A stretch of DNA of 64,000 nucleotides from Ornithodoros turicata (Eukaryota; Arthropoda; Arachnida; Ixodida; Argasidae), in assembly GCF_037126465.1 (NCBI RefSeq), contig NC_088205.1:27325482-27389481 (forward strand). Reading direction: 5' to 3'. The notes under the pieces are model-generated. The model was not told where the DNA came from. It ran no database searches and saw nothing but the letters and a program-made list of their open reading frames with translations. Below, piece after piece: positions 1-25,483 of this stretch. The translations under genes and the position numbers were made by a program. Position 1 is the first letter of the stretch. Every line of letters starts with the position of its first letter.

Positions 1-843
1 CATATATCAGGAAATGGTTAACCAGCTCGATGCATTAAGAATAAAGAAAAGAAAGAGCCAAGAAAGATCAAAATTTACAGAAAGATCAAAAACTTGACAA
101 GGAAGTACAGGTCAGAACACTTTGGTTCATGTGCACATCGCCCACAGCTATGCTGTGTTTTGCGTTCAATATAAATGTACTAGTAAGCAAGATTTCGCTA
201 CTTTGATTTCATTACCGTTAAACTAGAACGGTCATTTATCGATGAAAGATGGAAGTCACAGAAAAGGTTAGCCAGCTGTAGGACTCGAACCCACATCTTC
301 TGGATTTCCGGTCCAGGGCTCTACCAATTGAGCTAAGCTAACACACCTCCCCAGTGACTTCCAAGGCGCGTCATCTGAAGAGACAATTCAACCACTCTTT
401 CTCACTCATCCCCCTTTCGCTCTTACAATTTTTCTTAGGCAATTTGAGGCTTCGTATGTGTTTGTCCTTTTATGTTGTTCCAGCTTCAGAACATCAGTTC
501 TCTCTTCGTCATTTATCATTGTGCGTAACACATATTCCCTCCCCGATCGCTATCATCGCCATCAGAATGCCCACCAACATTGTCCGTTTGCTGCTGTCCT
601 GCACCGTTGCACGATTTATGGCCGTATTTCAGGTATGGAGTTCCCTCACGTCCGTAAAGGTTATGGCTGTAAACGTGGTGGCCCGACAGAGGTATTAACT
701 GTTTACAATATTCTGTCACTAAAGCATACAAGTTCTGTGAGCTCATGGTCAACACTGTACTCTGGGCACAGTATGTTCCAGTAAATGTACTCCCAACTTT
801 GAGAGTTACGTTCAGTAGCAGAGGTGCAGACTAGCTGGTTCAT
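1..843. other. SDHA downstream or intronic DNA
   Basis: Apart from the tRNA-like sequence at 271-342, no coding exon, repeat structure or motif is recognised here. The missing SDHA C-terminal exon (the family ends with a conserved HWRKHT / RPVID / PPA.RSY region) was looked for on the minus strand and not found, so it probably lies left of the window. Confidence 0.4.
271..342 (-). tRNA. tRNA-like sequence (probable tRNA-derived repeat or pseudogene)
   Basis: Read on the minus strand this folds as a class I tRNA. It has a 7-bp acceptor stem with two G-U pairs, a 4-bp D stem, a 5-bp anticodon stem (CTGGA/TCCAG) and a T arm carrying the box B sequence GTTCGAGTCC. A TTTT run follows the 3' end. 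The loop is CCGGAAA, so position 33 is C rather than the near-universal U. The anticodon reads GGA (Ser), but the long variable arm of tRNA-Ser is absent. These defects suggest a tRNA-derived SINE head or pseudogene rather than a working tRNA. Nine-base inverted repeats (251-259 and 354-362) flank it. Confidence 0.6.
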
Positions 844-1093
844 AATGAGGAGACCCGAGACAGGGGAAAATTAACAGACAACATTTTCTCAGACACAGCA
901 ACGAATTTTAAGGGCACACCACGTTACATTGGAGATAGCTACACATGGCAATTGCGTCAACAAGTCATCCTTTGCGCCCATTCCTCCTCTCCTGAGGTTT
1001 TTGTGTATATAAGCGTGATATGCCATTAAAATTTGTTGCTGTGTCTGAGAAATTGCCGTCTGTTAATTTTCCCCTGTCTCGGGTATCCTCATT
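844..1093. mobile_element. MITE-like inverted repeat, about 70-bp arms
   Basis: Bases 844-915 and 1022-1093 are reverse complements with few mismatches. Both arms contain the segments CCGAGACAGGGGAAAATTAA and TCTCAGACACAGCAAC. The roughly 105-bp loop is unrelated. No convincing target duplication is visible, so the superfamily is not assigned. Confidence 0.6.
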
Positions 1094-1501
1094 GTAAAAA
1101 ATTCTGACCTTCCAATTTTTCTGACAAAACTGTCGGCACTGTCAAGCACCCCATAGAACCAATGTACTTCCACATCCAACAATTCATATCGTTCCTCAGC
1201 AGACCTGCTTGATTATTCATACTCATTTCACTTCAAACCTGCATTTTGGGGACTTACCGCCTCCCAAGCACCAGAAATACGGCTGGAATGTGCTCCCGCA
1301 CCCAATATTTTGTACAGTGATTATGAAACGGATGACTGTGGTCATTCAGTGGCCATTCCCAACATGATGCGACCGCAGAAGCGCAGCTCACACTTTCGGG
1401 AAGGCAGGGGTTATTTGCGCGTGTCTTCAAATACGGGTATCGGAAATACTGAAGTGTTGCCCTCAGCTCAGCAAGTAACTAGGCTGACTGTTTTTGCATA
1501 C

Positions 1502-17589
<16,088 letters not shown>

Positions 17590-19190
17590 CGTTTCTGGCT
17601 ATCCCCTGGTTGCCCTAGGCAAAGCAGGCCAACTCAGAAACGAAACGAGAACCGGATTCAGTTATGCAAAATTGGCGCTAGCAACGAATCGAATTTGCCA
17701 GCTGAAAAAAGCATATTGAAGCCGACAGAAATATGGGATGTTGCTATATTGTGGGAAAAAAAGCAAAAAGAAAAGAAAAGAAAAAAGCAAATATCGCAAA
17801 GAGAGAGAGAGAGGGGAAAAAGAAAAAAACAGATTAGAAAGTGAACGACCGAGTGTGCACGAACGAAGTGTGTGCAGTACACAGCACTCAGCCGCGTAGA
17901 ACTTGGCGGATGGGTATAAATTCAGCTCAATGCAGTCAATTTTTTTCTTTTTTTCAACGAACAAGTTGCAGCCTGTGGTTCAGCAGAGGTTATTTGTGCG
18001 ACTTTAGCTAAAAACCAACGAAACAAATTTTGCATACGACTTAATTTTTATGCACACGCACCATAAAGCAACTCGGCATTGCATGCGAATGAGCAATACA
18101 AGCACGTATGGGCCGTATGGGATATGAGCACTGGGCACAAAACAAACCTTGTTTATAGAAACGGAAATTCGAGGAAGATATTTTTAAAAAATGAAGAGAG
18201 ATAAAATCGAAGCAAAAAAAGAAAAATACAAACTCTAAGGGGAAAAAAACTGTGCTCATGAGTGCAAGCAAACGAGGAGATGGGGTATAGCTCTAGTTTG
18301 GGGAAGAGCAAGGTCAGCCTGCTGGACTGCACTGCACTTGCTCCTATACGCTCGGCCACTACGCTGCGAAATCAACTTGATACATAGACATACGTACCAT
18401 TCACTTTTCCTGAGTATGCAGACCTCACCTCCTTTTCTTGAAGTACATCACTCCCCCCCCCCCCCCCCCATTCACTTCACGAAAGGTACCACGCGTCACT
18501 ACTTTTTATGGCCAAAATATGGACGCAGGATACTCTGCACATTTAGCAGTTTCAATTTTTAATCATTTTGGTTTGTTCATATATGCACAGAGATTTTCCA
18601 AGCTCCTTCCCCACCCCATCTCGTCAAATTTCCTGTAGTTTCTTCATGGCAGTTGCTAGATGACAAAGTGTATTCACCCCCGTCCTCTGGAATTTTGACA
18701 CACCCAGAAGGTGAAAATCCTACACAAATCCATACATGAGCAACGGTCAATTGATTGGGGGGGGGGGCAGCCAGCAGGGAGGGGGTGGAACCAACACCCT
18801 CCGATTCCCGGTCAGGGATGCTACCAGCTGATTACAGAGGTCCAGCCAAATTGATTCAGGATTGCTAATTGACTCTAACTTTCAGGACACAGAGGCGCAA
18901 ATATTTTCTTCCTGAAATGTGTCGCAGGAACGTGACGCAGATGTCCTAAAAATATCTCCACTGTGCCTCATTCACACAAAATTGGCTTCATAAACCACAC
19001 GAGGAAACGTTAAAAGCGAAGCCGAAACAGTCTAACGTTTCTAGCATCCTTTTACGCCAAAGCAGCGAGCGATTAGCATGGGGAACAATTTCACCACGCT
19101 ATTGGGACTATAGAAGAAAAGGTACCACAGTAAATGGCACCCGTCAATGCTTGCAGACTACTGCTGGAGATTGACGAGATCCAATATTAT
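17590..19190. other. Region upstream of SDHA
   Basis: This would contain the SDHA promoter if exon 1 is right. Visible content is an A/G-rich tract with (GA)n at about 17757-17840, a 17-base C run at 18453-18469, and a tRNA-type SINE near 18760-18850. No TATA box or other promoter element can be assigned with confidence. Confidence 0.4.
18761..18850 (-). mobile_element. tRNA-derived SINE head
   Basis: On the minus strand the sequence has a tRNA-like layout. A box A-like segment contains AGCTGGTAGCATCCCTGACC, an anticodon-like arm follows, and box B is GGTTCCACCCC. It is a truncated tRNA-type SINE. The family name was not checked. Confidence 0.5.
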
Positions 19191-19496
19191 TGCCACGAAT
19201 CATCACCGCGAAACTTCCAGGGCAGGCACGAAACGGTACATCTCATCCCGGCGCATGCTGAAGAAGAAGCAATTAAGAAGCTTCCAGACACATCGCCTGC
19301 TCTCTGGCAAACGCACGTGCTGTTTCTAGACTTTTCGGCGCGACGCTTAAATGCTTGTGCGCTACAAGGTGGAGCATTCATTCTTTGGACTCAGTTGTGT
19401 TCAGAGAGCTATCACTCTTGTGTTTTGCTACCAAGTAGTCTAATAAACCGTTCGCTGTTTATTCGACGACTCGCCGACCCATTTCGCTTCGTGACA
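19191..19496 (+). repeat. 5' LTR of deleted element
   Basis: 306 bp, TG...CA termini, with an AATAAA motif in the 3' part (CTAATAAACCG near 19440). Its sequence happens to be open in the same frame as the internal coding remnant. Confidence 0.85.
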
Positions 19497-20206
19497 TTTC
19501 TGGGGAGATGCAGGCGGGTAGTCATACAAGTGCGGGACATCCAGTACGTCGTGAGCTTTGCCGTCTTGCCGAACTGCCCACGGGATGTAATACTCGGAAT
19601 GGACTTTCTAGTCGAAAACGAAGCAATCATCGACTTCACAAATGGAGCTATCTCTTTGAAAACGCCGGAAACAGCAGAAGACAAGTGGTGGGCACGAATA
19701 ACCCCGGAGAAACGCGCAAACACGGACGTAACCGCCGTGACGACTCAGCACGTCAACCTGCCTCCCTTGTCGTCAGTCCTTGTGACCGCTACGTGCGAGA
19801 GAGCACCGACTGGCTGTTTGTTGGCTGAAGGCAACACGCAACTTCTCCTTGAACGAGGAATTGGGATAGCAAGAGGAATTGTGTCCGTAAGAAACGGAAT
19901 ATTCGAACTCCTGGTCACAAATTTTCGCCCGGAGCCACAACACCTGGCGAACGGCACGAAGATAGCCGTCATCGTAGACCAATACTCCACCACGGATGTT
20001 TGCCTGATGGACACTGCTCGCATCGCGGTCACCACGGAACACGAGGCCTGAGCGAGAAGCTACGGAAGCGGTACTTCGGTCCCTACAAAGTACTTCGACG
20101 CATTGGAGACTTGGATTACGTACCTGAGGGCAGCGTTCCCTCTCGACGACCCCCGAGGACTGAAATAGTTCACGTCGTTCGACTCAAGCCGTACTACAGC
20201 AGGTAG
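19497..20206 (+). pseudogene. pol remnant: protease C-terminal half joined to integrase tail
   Basis: The first part reads QVRDIQYVVSFAVLPNCPRD followed by VILGMDFL, the flap-to-ILG region of a retropepsin-like protease. The DSG/DTG active-site half is absent. A second frame (about 20044-20206) reads LRKRYFGPYKVLRRIGDLDY, as at the C-terminus of many Gypsy integrases. It cannot encode a working polyprotein. Confidence 0.65.
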
Positions 20207-20303
20207 CGCTGAAGACTGGCTGAAAGGAAACAACACAAAAAAAAAAAAAAAAAGAAGGAGAAGAAACGGCATCGAGACGATGCCCCGTCTACGGAGGGGG
20301 CAA

Positions 20304-20607
20304 TGCCACGAATCATCATCGCGAAACTTCCAGGGCAGGCACGAAACGGTACATCTCATCCCGGCGCATGCTGAAGAAGAAGCAAGAAGCTTCCAGACAC
20401 ATATCGCCTGCTCTCTGGCAAACGCACGTGCTGTTTCTAGACTTTTCGGCGCGACGCTTAAATGCTTGTGCGCTACAAGCTGGAGCATTCATTCTTTGGA
20501 CTCAGTTGTGTTCAGACAGCTATTACTCTTGTGTTTTGCTACCAAGTAGTCTAATAAACTGTTCGCTGTTTATTCGGCGACTCGCCGACCCATTTCGCTT
20601 CGTGACA
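20304..20607 (+). repeat. 3' LTR of deleted element
   Basis: 304 bp. It differs from the 5' LTR by several substitutions and two short indels, the larger in the GAAGAAGAAGCAA tract. Confidence 0.85.
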
Positions 20608-20969
20608 TTATAATAGCCAAGAAGAGAAAAACTGCAGTGAATGATGACAAAGACTTGCACAGTAATCTTCAATAGTGCTTTACACATTTTATAGTAATAG
20701 TTGCTGCTGTAAATTTGGAAGTATACTTAACAGTAGAATTATGGCAGCTGAAGAAAAGGCACCAAGACTGGGATTCTGGGGGCAGAGGTTCGAACGTAGA
20801 CGGAGACGTGGTTTTCGCGATGCTACGTCCACTGGGTCGTTCCATTCACCATGGCCCTGAGTTGGCCCGTGTTCCAGAGACGGCGCTGCTCGATCTGTGA
20901 ACCTAGGGACGCGCGTTCCTTGGGACCACGAAAATGGTCGGCGATAAGCACTGTGTCTGAGCGATGATC

Positions 20970-21668
20970 GCGTTTGTCTGTTTGTTTGTTTGTTTTTGCT
21001 TTTAATGAACGTTTTATGATGGCTTGTTTTTGCTTTTAATAAACGCTTCATGATCGGCGTCTCTGAGCGATGCCCGCGTTTGTTTGTTTGTTTTTGCTTT
21101 TAATAAACGCTTCATGATCGGCGTCTCAGAGCGATGCCTGCTTTGTTTCTTTGTTTTTGCTTTTAATGAACGTTTTATGATGGCTTGTTTTTGCTTTTAA
21201 TAAACGCTTCATGATCGGCGTCTCTGAGCGATGCCCGCGTTTGTTTGTTTGTTTTTGCTTTTAATAAACGCTTCATGATCGGCGTCTCAGAACGATGCCC
21301 GCGTTTGTTTGTTTGTTTTGCTTTTAATGAACGTTTTATGATGGCTTGTTTTTGCTTTTAATAAACACTTCATGATCGGCGTCCTTGGGCGATGCCCGCG
21401 TTTGTTTGTTTGTTTTTGCTTTTAATAAACGCTTCATGATCGGCGTCTCAGAACGATGCCCGCGTTTGTTTCTTTGTTTTTGCTTTTAATGAACGTTTTA
21501 TGATGGCTTGTTTTTGCTTTTAATAAACGCTTCATGATCGGCGTCCTTGGGCGATGCCCGCGTTTGTTTGTTTGTTTTTGCTTTTAATGAACGTTTTATG
21601 ATGGCTTGTTTTTGCTTTTAATAAACGCTTCATGATCGGCGTCCTTGGGCGATGCCCGCGTTTGTTTG
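20970..21668. repeat. Left tandem array of foldback element
   Basis: About a dozen units of two related types, roughly 64 and 34 bp, share TTTTTGCTTTTAAT. Units are separated by variable (GTTT)n tracts. Many units carry AATAAA. Confidence 0.9.
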
Positions 21669-21754
21669 CTTTATTAAACATATGGAACACGCGTTGTTAG
21701 AATGATCTTGATAAGACGTCCGCGGAATCGTTGCGCCCGTGTTTGGTTGATAGT

Positions 21755-22117
21755 AGTTTATTAAAAACAAAAACAAGCCATCATAAAACGTTCATTAAAA
21801 GCAAAAACAAGCAAGCAAACGCGGGCATCGCTCAGAGACCCCGATCATGAAGCGTTTATTAAAAGCAAAAACAAGCCATCATAAAACGTTCATTAAAAGC
21901 AAAAACAAACAAACAAACGCAGGCATCGCTCAGAGACGCCGATCATGAAGCGTTTATTAAAAGCAAAAACAAGCCATCATAAAACGTTCATTAAAAGCAA
22001 AAACAAACAAACAAAGGCAGGCATCGCTCAGAGACGCCGATCATGAAGCGTTTATTAAAAGCAAAAACAAGCCATCATAAAACGTTCATTAAAAGCAAAA
22101 ACAAACAAACAAACAAA
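21755..22117. repeat. Right tandem array of foldback element (inverted)
   Basis: The reverse-complement orientation of the same two unit types, with about four repeats of each, ending in (CAAA)n tracts. Arrays of unequal length suggest unequal exchange or slippage after duplication. Confidence 0.9.
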
Positions 22118-22429
22118 CGCGATCATCGCTCAGACACAGTACTTATCGCCGACCATTTTCGTGGTCCCAAGGAACGCGCGTCCCTAGGTTCACAGATCGA
22201 GCAGCGCCATCTCTGGAACACGGGCCAACTCAGGGCCATGGTGAATGGAACGACCCAGTGGACGTAGCATCGCGAAAAGCACGTCTCCGTCTACGTTCGA
22301 ACCTCTGCCCCCAGATTGCAATGAAAGTCGACTCCGCCCACGCGTTCTCTCATTGGCGCGCTCCAGGTGGGCGGGGCGCGCGAGGGAGAGGGAAAATCCT
22401 AGGCCAGATCTCTAGAGAATAGTCATCCC

Positions 22430-23994
22430 CAGCGTTGCCAATTTAGCGGATTTCCCGCCAGATCTGGCGGATTCGACTTGCATCTAGCGGGGGAAAAAAT
22501 TGTTTAGCGGCTAGCGGAATTTCTGACGGGGCCCTGGCTGAATTTAGGGGATTCTAGCGGATTCAGACTTTCGCCGCATTTTGGCTGAAAAGTACGAAAA
22601 ATCTCTAGATTCCCTAGAGTATGCTAATTACCGAACCGAAACCAGTCACTTGAAATTTTGCTATCTGACGGCAGTTTGCGTTCAAGAAGCTCACTTTCGA
22701 TTCGTCGCTCTCTTCTCTTCTCTGCAAGAACCTCTTTGACCTTTTTGGAGAACACACCCCACTAATGCCCCGGTCAGAGAACAATGTTTAAGGCCTGACA
22801 CTTTAGTAGTTAGGGCCGTGATCTCGCGCCATACGGAAAGAAGGGACTTTGCTCTGTCCTTAGGGCACGAAATTAGGGCCAGCTACTAAGGCCTTACATG
22901 CTGCGGTCACCCAGCACAGCATTGTTTACAATTGGATATGATGACATATGACCAGAAATTTTGCACCAGAACACGAATTAAAGTAATGCGTAAGGACATC
23001 TCGCTCCCTCTTGTAGTAGCCCACAAAGTCTACCCATTGGGAGGTGGAGTTGCGTCCATGGCTTCCTTTCTCGCTTTCACTAGCGTCTGTTGCAGTGTGA
23101 ACTCTTCTATTCTACTAAAATGCCGAAAATGAGTTACAAGCAAAAATTTCGCAAGGAATGGCTCCGGGACTCTTTACTAAGTGCACGGCTACGGTGCAGA
23201 ACGGCGGCAGATTGGACAGAAACGGTGGAGTGCCGATTCTGTGGCTGTGTGCTCAGTACTCAAACCTGAAGGTGCATAGAGAGAGCGCAAAGCACAGGAA
23301 AGCATCCGGACATTTCACGTCCGGTCAACAGACAGTTCGCATCGCCCCGAGAAGAGTCGATCCAGCACATGAGACTGAAGGTAGGACAGTGCTTTTTATT
23401 GCTGAACCCAGTTCAGTGCTGACCGCCGATCATCTCGGGGAACATTACAAGAAGTCTTTCTCGGACAGTACTGTAGCAAAGCAATATAAGATGCATCTGT
23501 CCAACTGTTCAGCTATGGGAGAACATGCTTTTTCCGCACTTCAATGAGGATCTTCATCGCAATGGGCAGTGTACCGCCATAACGGCGGAGAATGACCCAC
23601 CACATCATCATCCCATATGTGTGTGTGTGTGTTCATCGCACCTTCAGCTAGCTGAACTTGGTAAAGAACAAGTTGCGCAATAAAATGAAGCCGGACATGG
23701 TCGAAGCCGCTGGCAATCCGCTCAGGCTTGAGACGGCACTGGAAGAGCTGTTTCGAGTACCACTTCCCCTCCTGAAGTTCTCAGGAACATCGGAAAGAAG
23801 AAATGAACGAGAATGCGAAGCAAGCTCCTGAACACCATGAATACAGGTGCAATATACATCAATCTCAACATATTCAATCACTTTTCAGCGTTTAGCGTAT
23901 TTTAGCGGGTTCTTCGCGAAAGTTAGCGGATTCTGGCGGAATCGGTTGGCTATTTTGGCGGATCGCTCGTCTGGAATGTTGGCAACACTCCCCG
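22430..23994 (+). mobile_element. hAT-like element remnant
   Basis: The left end CAGCGTTGCCAATTTAGCGG and the complement of the right end, AGTGTTGCCAACATTCC, form imperfect inverted repeats. Both subterminal regions are rich in TTAGCGGATT. The interior encodes a broken zinc-finger transposase-like protein. A clean 8-bp duplication is not visible; AGTCAT occurs near both ends. A GT microsatellite lies near 23620-23632. Confidence 0.6.
23120..23870 (+). pseudogene. hAT-like transposase with N-terminal zinc finger, frameshifted and deleted
   Basis: Start-proximal sequence reads MPKMSYKQKFRKEWLRDSLL, then a C-X2-C half (CRFCGC). After a frameshift it continues LKVHRESAKHRK, supplying the His pair of the finger. 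A later segment, ADHLGEHYKKSFSDSTVAKQ, precedes YKMHLSNCSA. After about 23650 a different frame gives KNKLRNKM, as near the end of such proteins. The catalytic middle is missing, so it is a decayed remnant. The family assignment is from memory of similar multi-copy arachnid proteins. Confidence 0.5.
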
Positions 23995-25318
23995 GCAGTC
24001 ATGCGCGGATTAACGCACTGCGTTCTCACTTTAGCGGGCACGTAGGCGAAGGCTCTTGAAAATGCCAATGTAATTTGTTTTCAGTGAAATGGTGCAATCT
24101 TGCTTTCTAATTTTCACGCGTTTTACCGGCCGCCAGGAGAATTGCGATCATTATATGCGAGCAAGCGCTTTCGCGGCGATCGTTACATCGATGTTTTGTT
24201 TACATGTAGTTCAATGGGAGAGCTGACGGGAACCAACAATTCGATCGCAATATCGGAGTTATAGTTCTATCGAAGATAGACGTAATAAACGGGCTCGACT
24301 GCATCCACAATTCAAATGGAAGAAAAATCTGCAAGACCATAGAAACCGAGTGCATTGAATTCAGCACATCAAAATTATAAAGAAATGGTGCATGTCATTT
24401 CTGAGGCAAAACAAATTTCAAAAACTTGTGTTACATACCGCTCATTACATCATGCGGGATACTTTTTCTCATCAGCACCAAGCCTCACTTGGGATTACAA
24501 GGACACTCACTCACCCTCTACACATCCCCCACTCACACTCATATTCAGAGAGGCAAACACAATCGAGACAGGCAGGTACCTTTCTCAAGTAATGCAGTAG
24601 GTCTAGAGGCAAATAAAGCACTAAGGGTTCTTAACGATTTTAAATAATGTAACAACCAACCCAATTTATCAAGTTACTTCAGAAAACTAAGTTGCATATT
24701 TCTACTAATGCGCAACGATCTCCATTCTTCCGTATTTCAGTGACCTGAACTACTACTTGGTGCCTACACATATCCCTGTGCGTAGATGCATATTATGAGG
24801 AAGAATGGTCGACGAGGCTTGTGCCTCTTGAGCTTGCACTCAGCTTCGAGTGAACTTGTACCTGAACTTCACCGTACCAGATTATCCAAACGCTGAACGT
24901 TGAACACAGGAGTAAGAGGCAAGCAACCTGGTGTAATGGACTTGTAGTCAACATATTCTCCAAGTGTCAGGAGCAACAGAAAACATACTCATCACATGTG
25001 TGTGTTTTCTCTCGCTCCTCATACTCGAGCATGTTGCCTACAAACCGAACCTCAACCTGTCCTGATCTCGCACACTAAATGGAACCAACTTCACAATACG
25101 AATGGGAACACGTGCTCTCCATTGCAACGACATAAAACCTTTCAACCTTTTATTTACACGAAACACCATGTGGATTTTAAACCCACAAATAATGAAGCAT
25201 TCTACTTAATTCATCTTGCTTTAAATCTTCCTTTCTGTATTATTCACACATTCAGAAGTTGGCTGCTGCTGCTTCTGCTTTTGTTTCCATGTCAGTGTTG
25301 ACAGTTGGCAGTGGCTTC
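23995..25318. other. Intergenic DNA and RIOK3 3' region
   Basis: No further gene is seen. A minus-strand AATAAA at 25149-25154, about 165 bp past the RIOK3 stop, is a plausible poly(A) signal. The rest is unassigned. Confidence 0.4.
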
Positions 25319-25483
25319 TCAAAGGTCCTTGCCCTCCTCACACTCGGACTGCTTGCTCTGCTCAGATTCATTCCCAATCCTGCACTTCTTGTCCATGGAC
25401 TTTTCAAATAGCGTATCAAAAAAGTCCAAGTTATGCTGGTTCTCTGGCATTAGCAACTGCTTCTTCCGCGCGAAATTCTGGAT
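25319..25483 (-). CDS. RIOK3: RIOK3 exon 9 (stop)
   Basis: Encodes residues 497-550 and TGA. It reads IQNFARKKQLLMPENQ and ends in an acidic, Lys-rich tail (SECEEGKDL). The tail differs from the vertebrate terminus, as expected for this fast-evolving end. Confidence 0.9.
   Translation of the reverse strand: MQNFARKKQLLMPENQHNLDFFDTLFEKSMDKKCRIGNESEQSKQSECEEGKDL

Larger units (their letters stand above)
19191..20607 (+). mobile_element. Internally deleted Ty3/Gypsy-type LTR element with TTAT target duplication
   Basis: Two direct LTRs (19191-19496 and 20304-20607) begin TGCCACGAATCATCA and end CGTGACA. They are about 98% alike apart from two small indels. TTAT flanks both ends (19187-19190 and 20608-20611). 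A purine run, CGGAGGGGGCAA, precedes the 3' LTR. The internal 807 bp keeps only the C-terminal half of a protease-like segment joined to the end of an integrase. Primer site, gag, reverse transcriptase, RNase H and most of integrase are missing. Confidence 0.85.
20776..22314. mobile_element. Foldback element: 200-bp terminal inverted repeats plus inverted tandem arrays
   Basis: The left outer arm (20776 to about 20970) is the reverse complement of the right outer arm (about 22118-22314), with only about three differences in 200 bp. Both ends begin CTGGGGGCAGAGG. Inside each arm runs a tandem array of a roughly 64-bp unit (containing AATAAACGCTTCATGATCGG) alternating with a roughly 34-bp unit (AATGAACGTTTTATGATGG). 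The left array (about 20970-21668) is longer than the right (about 21755-22117), and the right array is inverted. A roughly 85-bp unique centre separates them. ATT borders both ends, perhaps a 3-bp duplication. No protein is encoded. The layout matches foldback transposons; the family is unknown to me. Confidence 0.85.

Noticed and set aside
271..342. Functional tRNA-Ser(GGA)
   Set aside because: There is no long variable arm, position 33 is C, and the acceptor stem has two wobble pairs. A tRNA-derived repeat is more likely.
1..1501. SDHA C-terminal exon
   Set aside because: All minus-strand frames were scanned for the conserved HWRKHT and RPVID segments and nothing matched, so the exon is assumed to be left of the window.
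17600..18360. Alternative SDHA first exons upstream
   Set aside because: Minus-strand frames here lack a Met with an in-phase donor and a transit-peptide-like composition. They are mostly low-complexity Phe/Ser sequence from A/G tracts.
19134..20051. A 305-residue gene starting at 19134
   Set aside because: The frame runs through a non-coding LTR into a deleted pol remnant, so it is not a host gene.
20970..22117. CRISPR-like regularly spaced repeats
   Set aside because: The genome is eukaryotic, the units are directly tandem with no unique spacers, and the two halves are inverted. It is a foldback element.
22422..24010. Exact 8-bp target duplication for the hAT-like remnant
   Set aside because: AGTCAT occurs near both ends, but the positions do not fit the inverted-repeat ends symmetrically.
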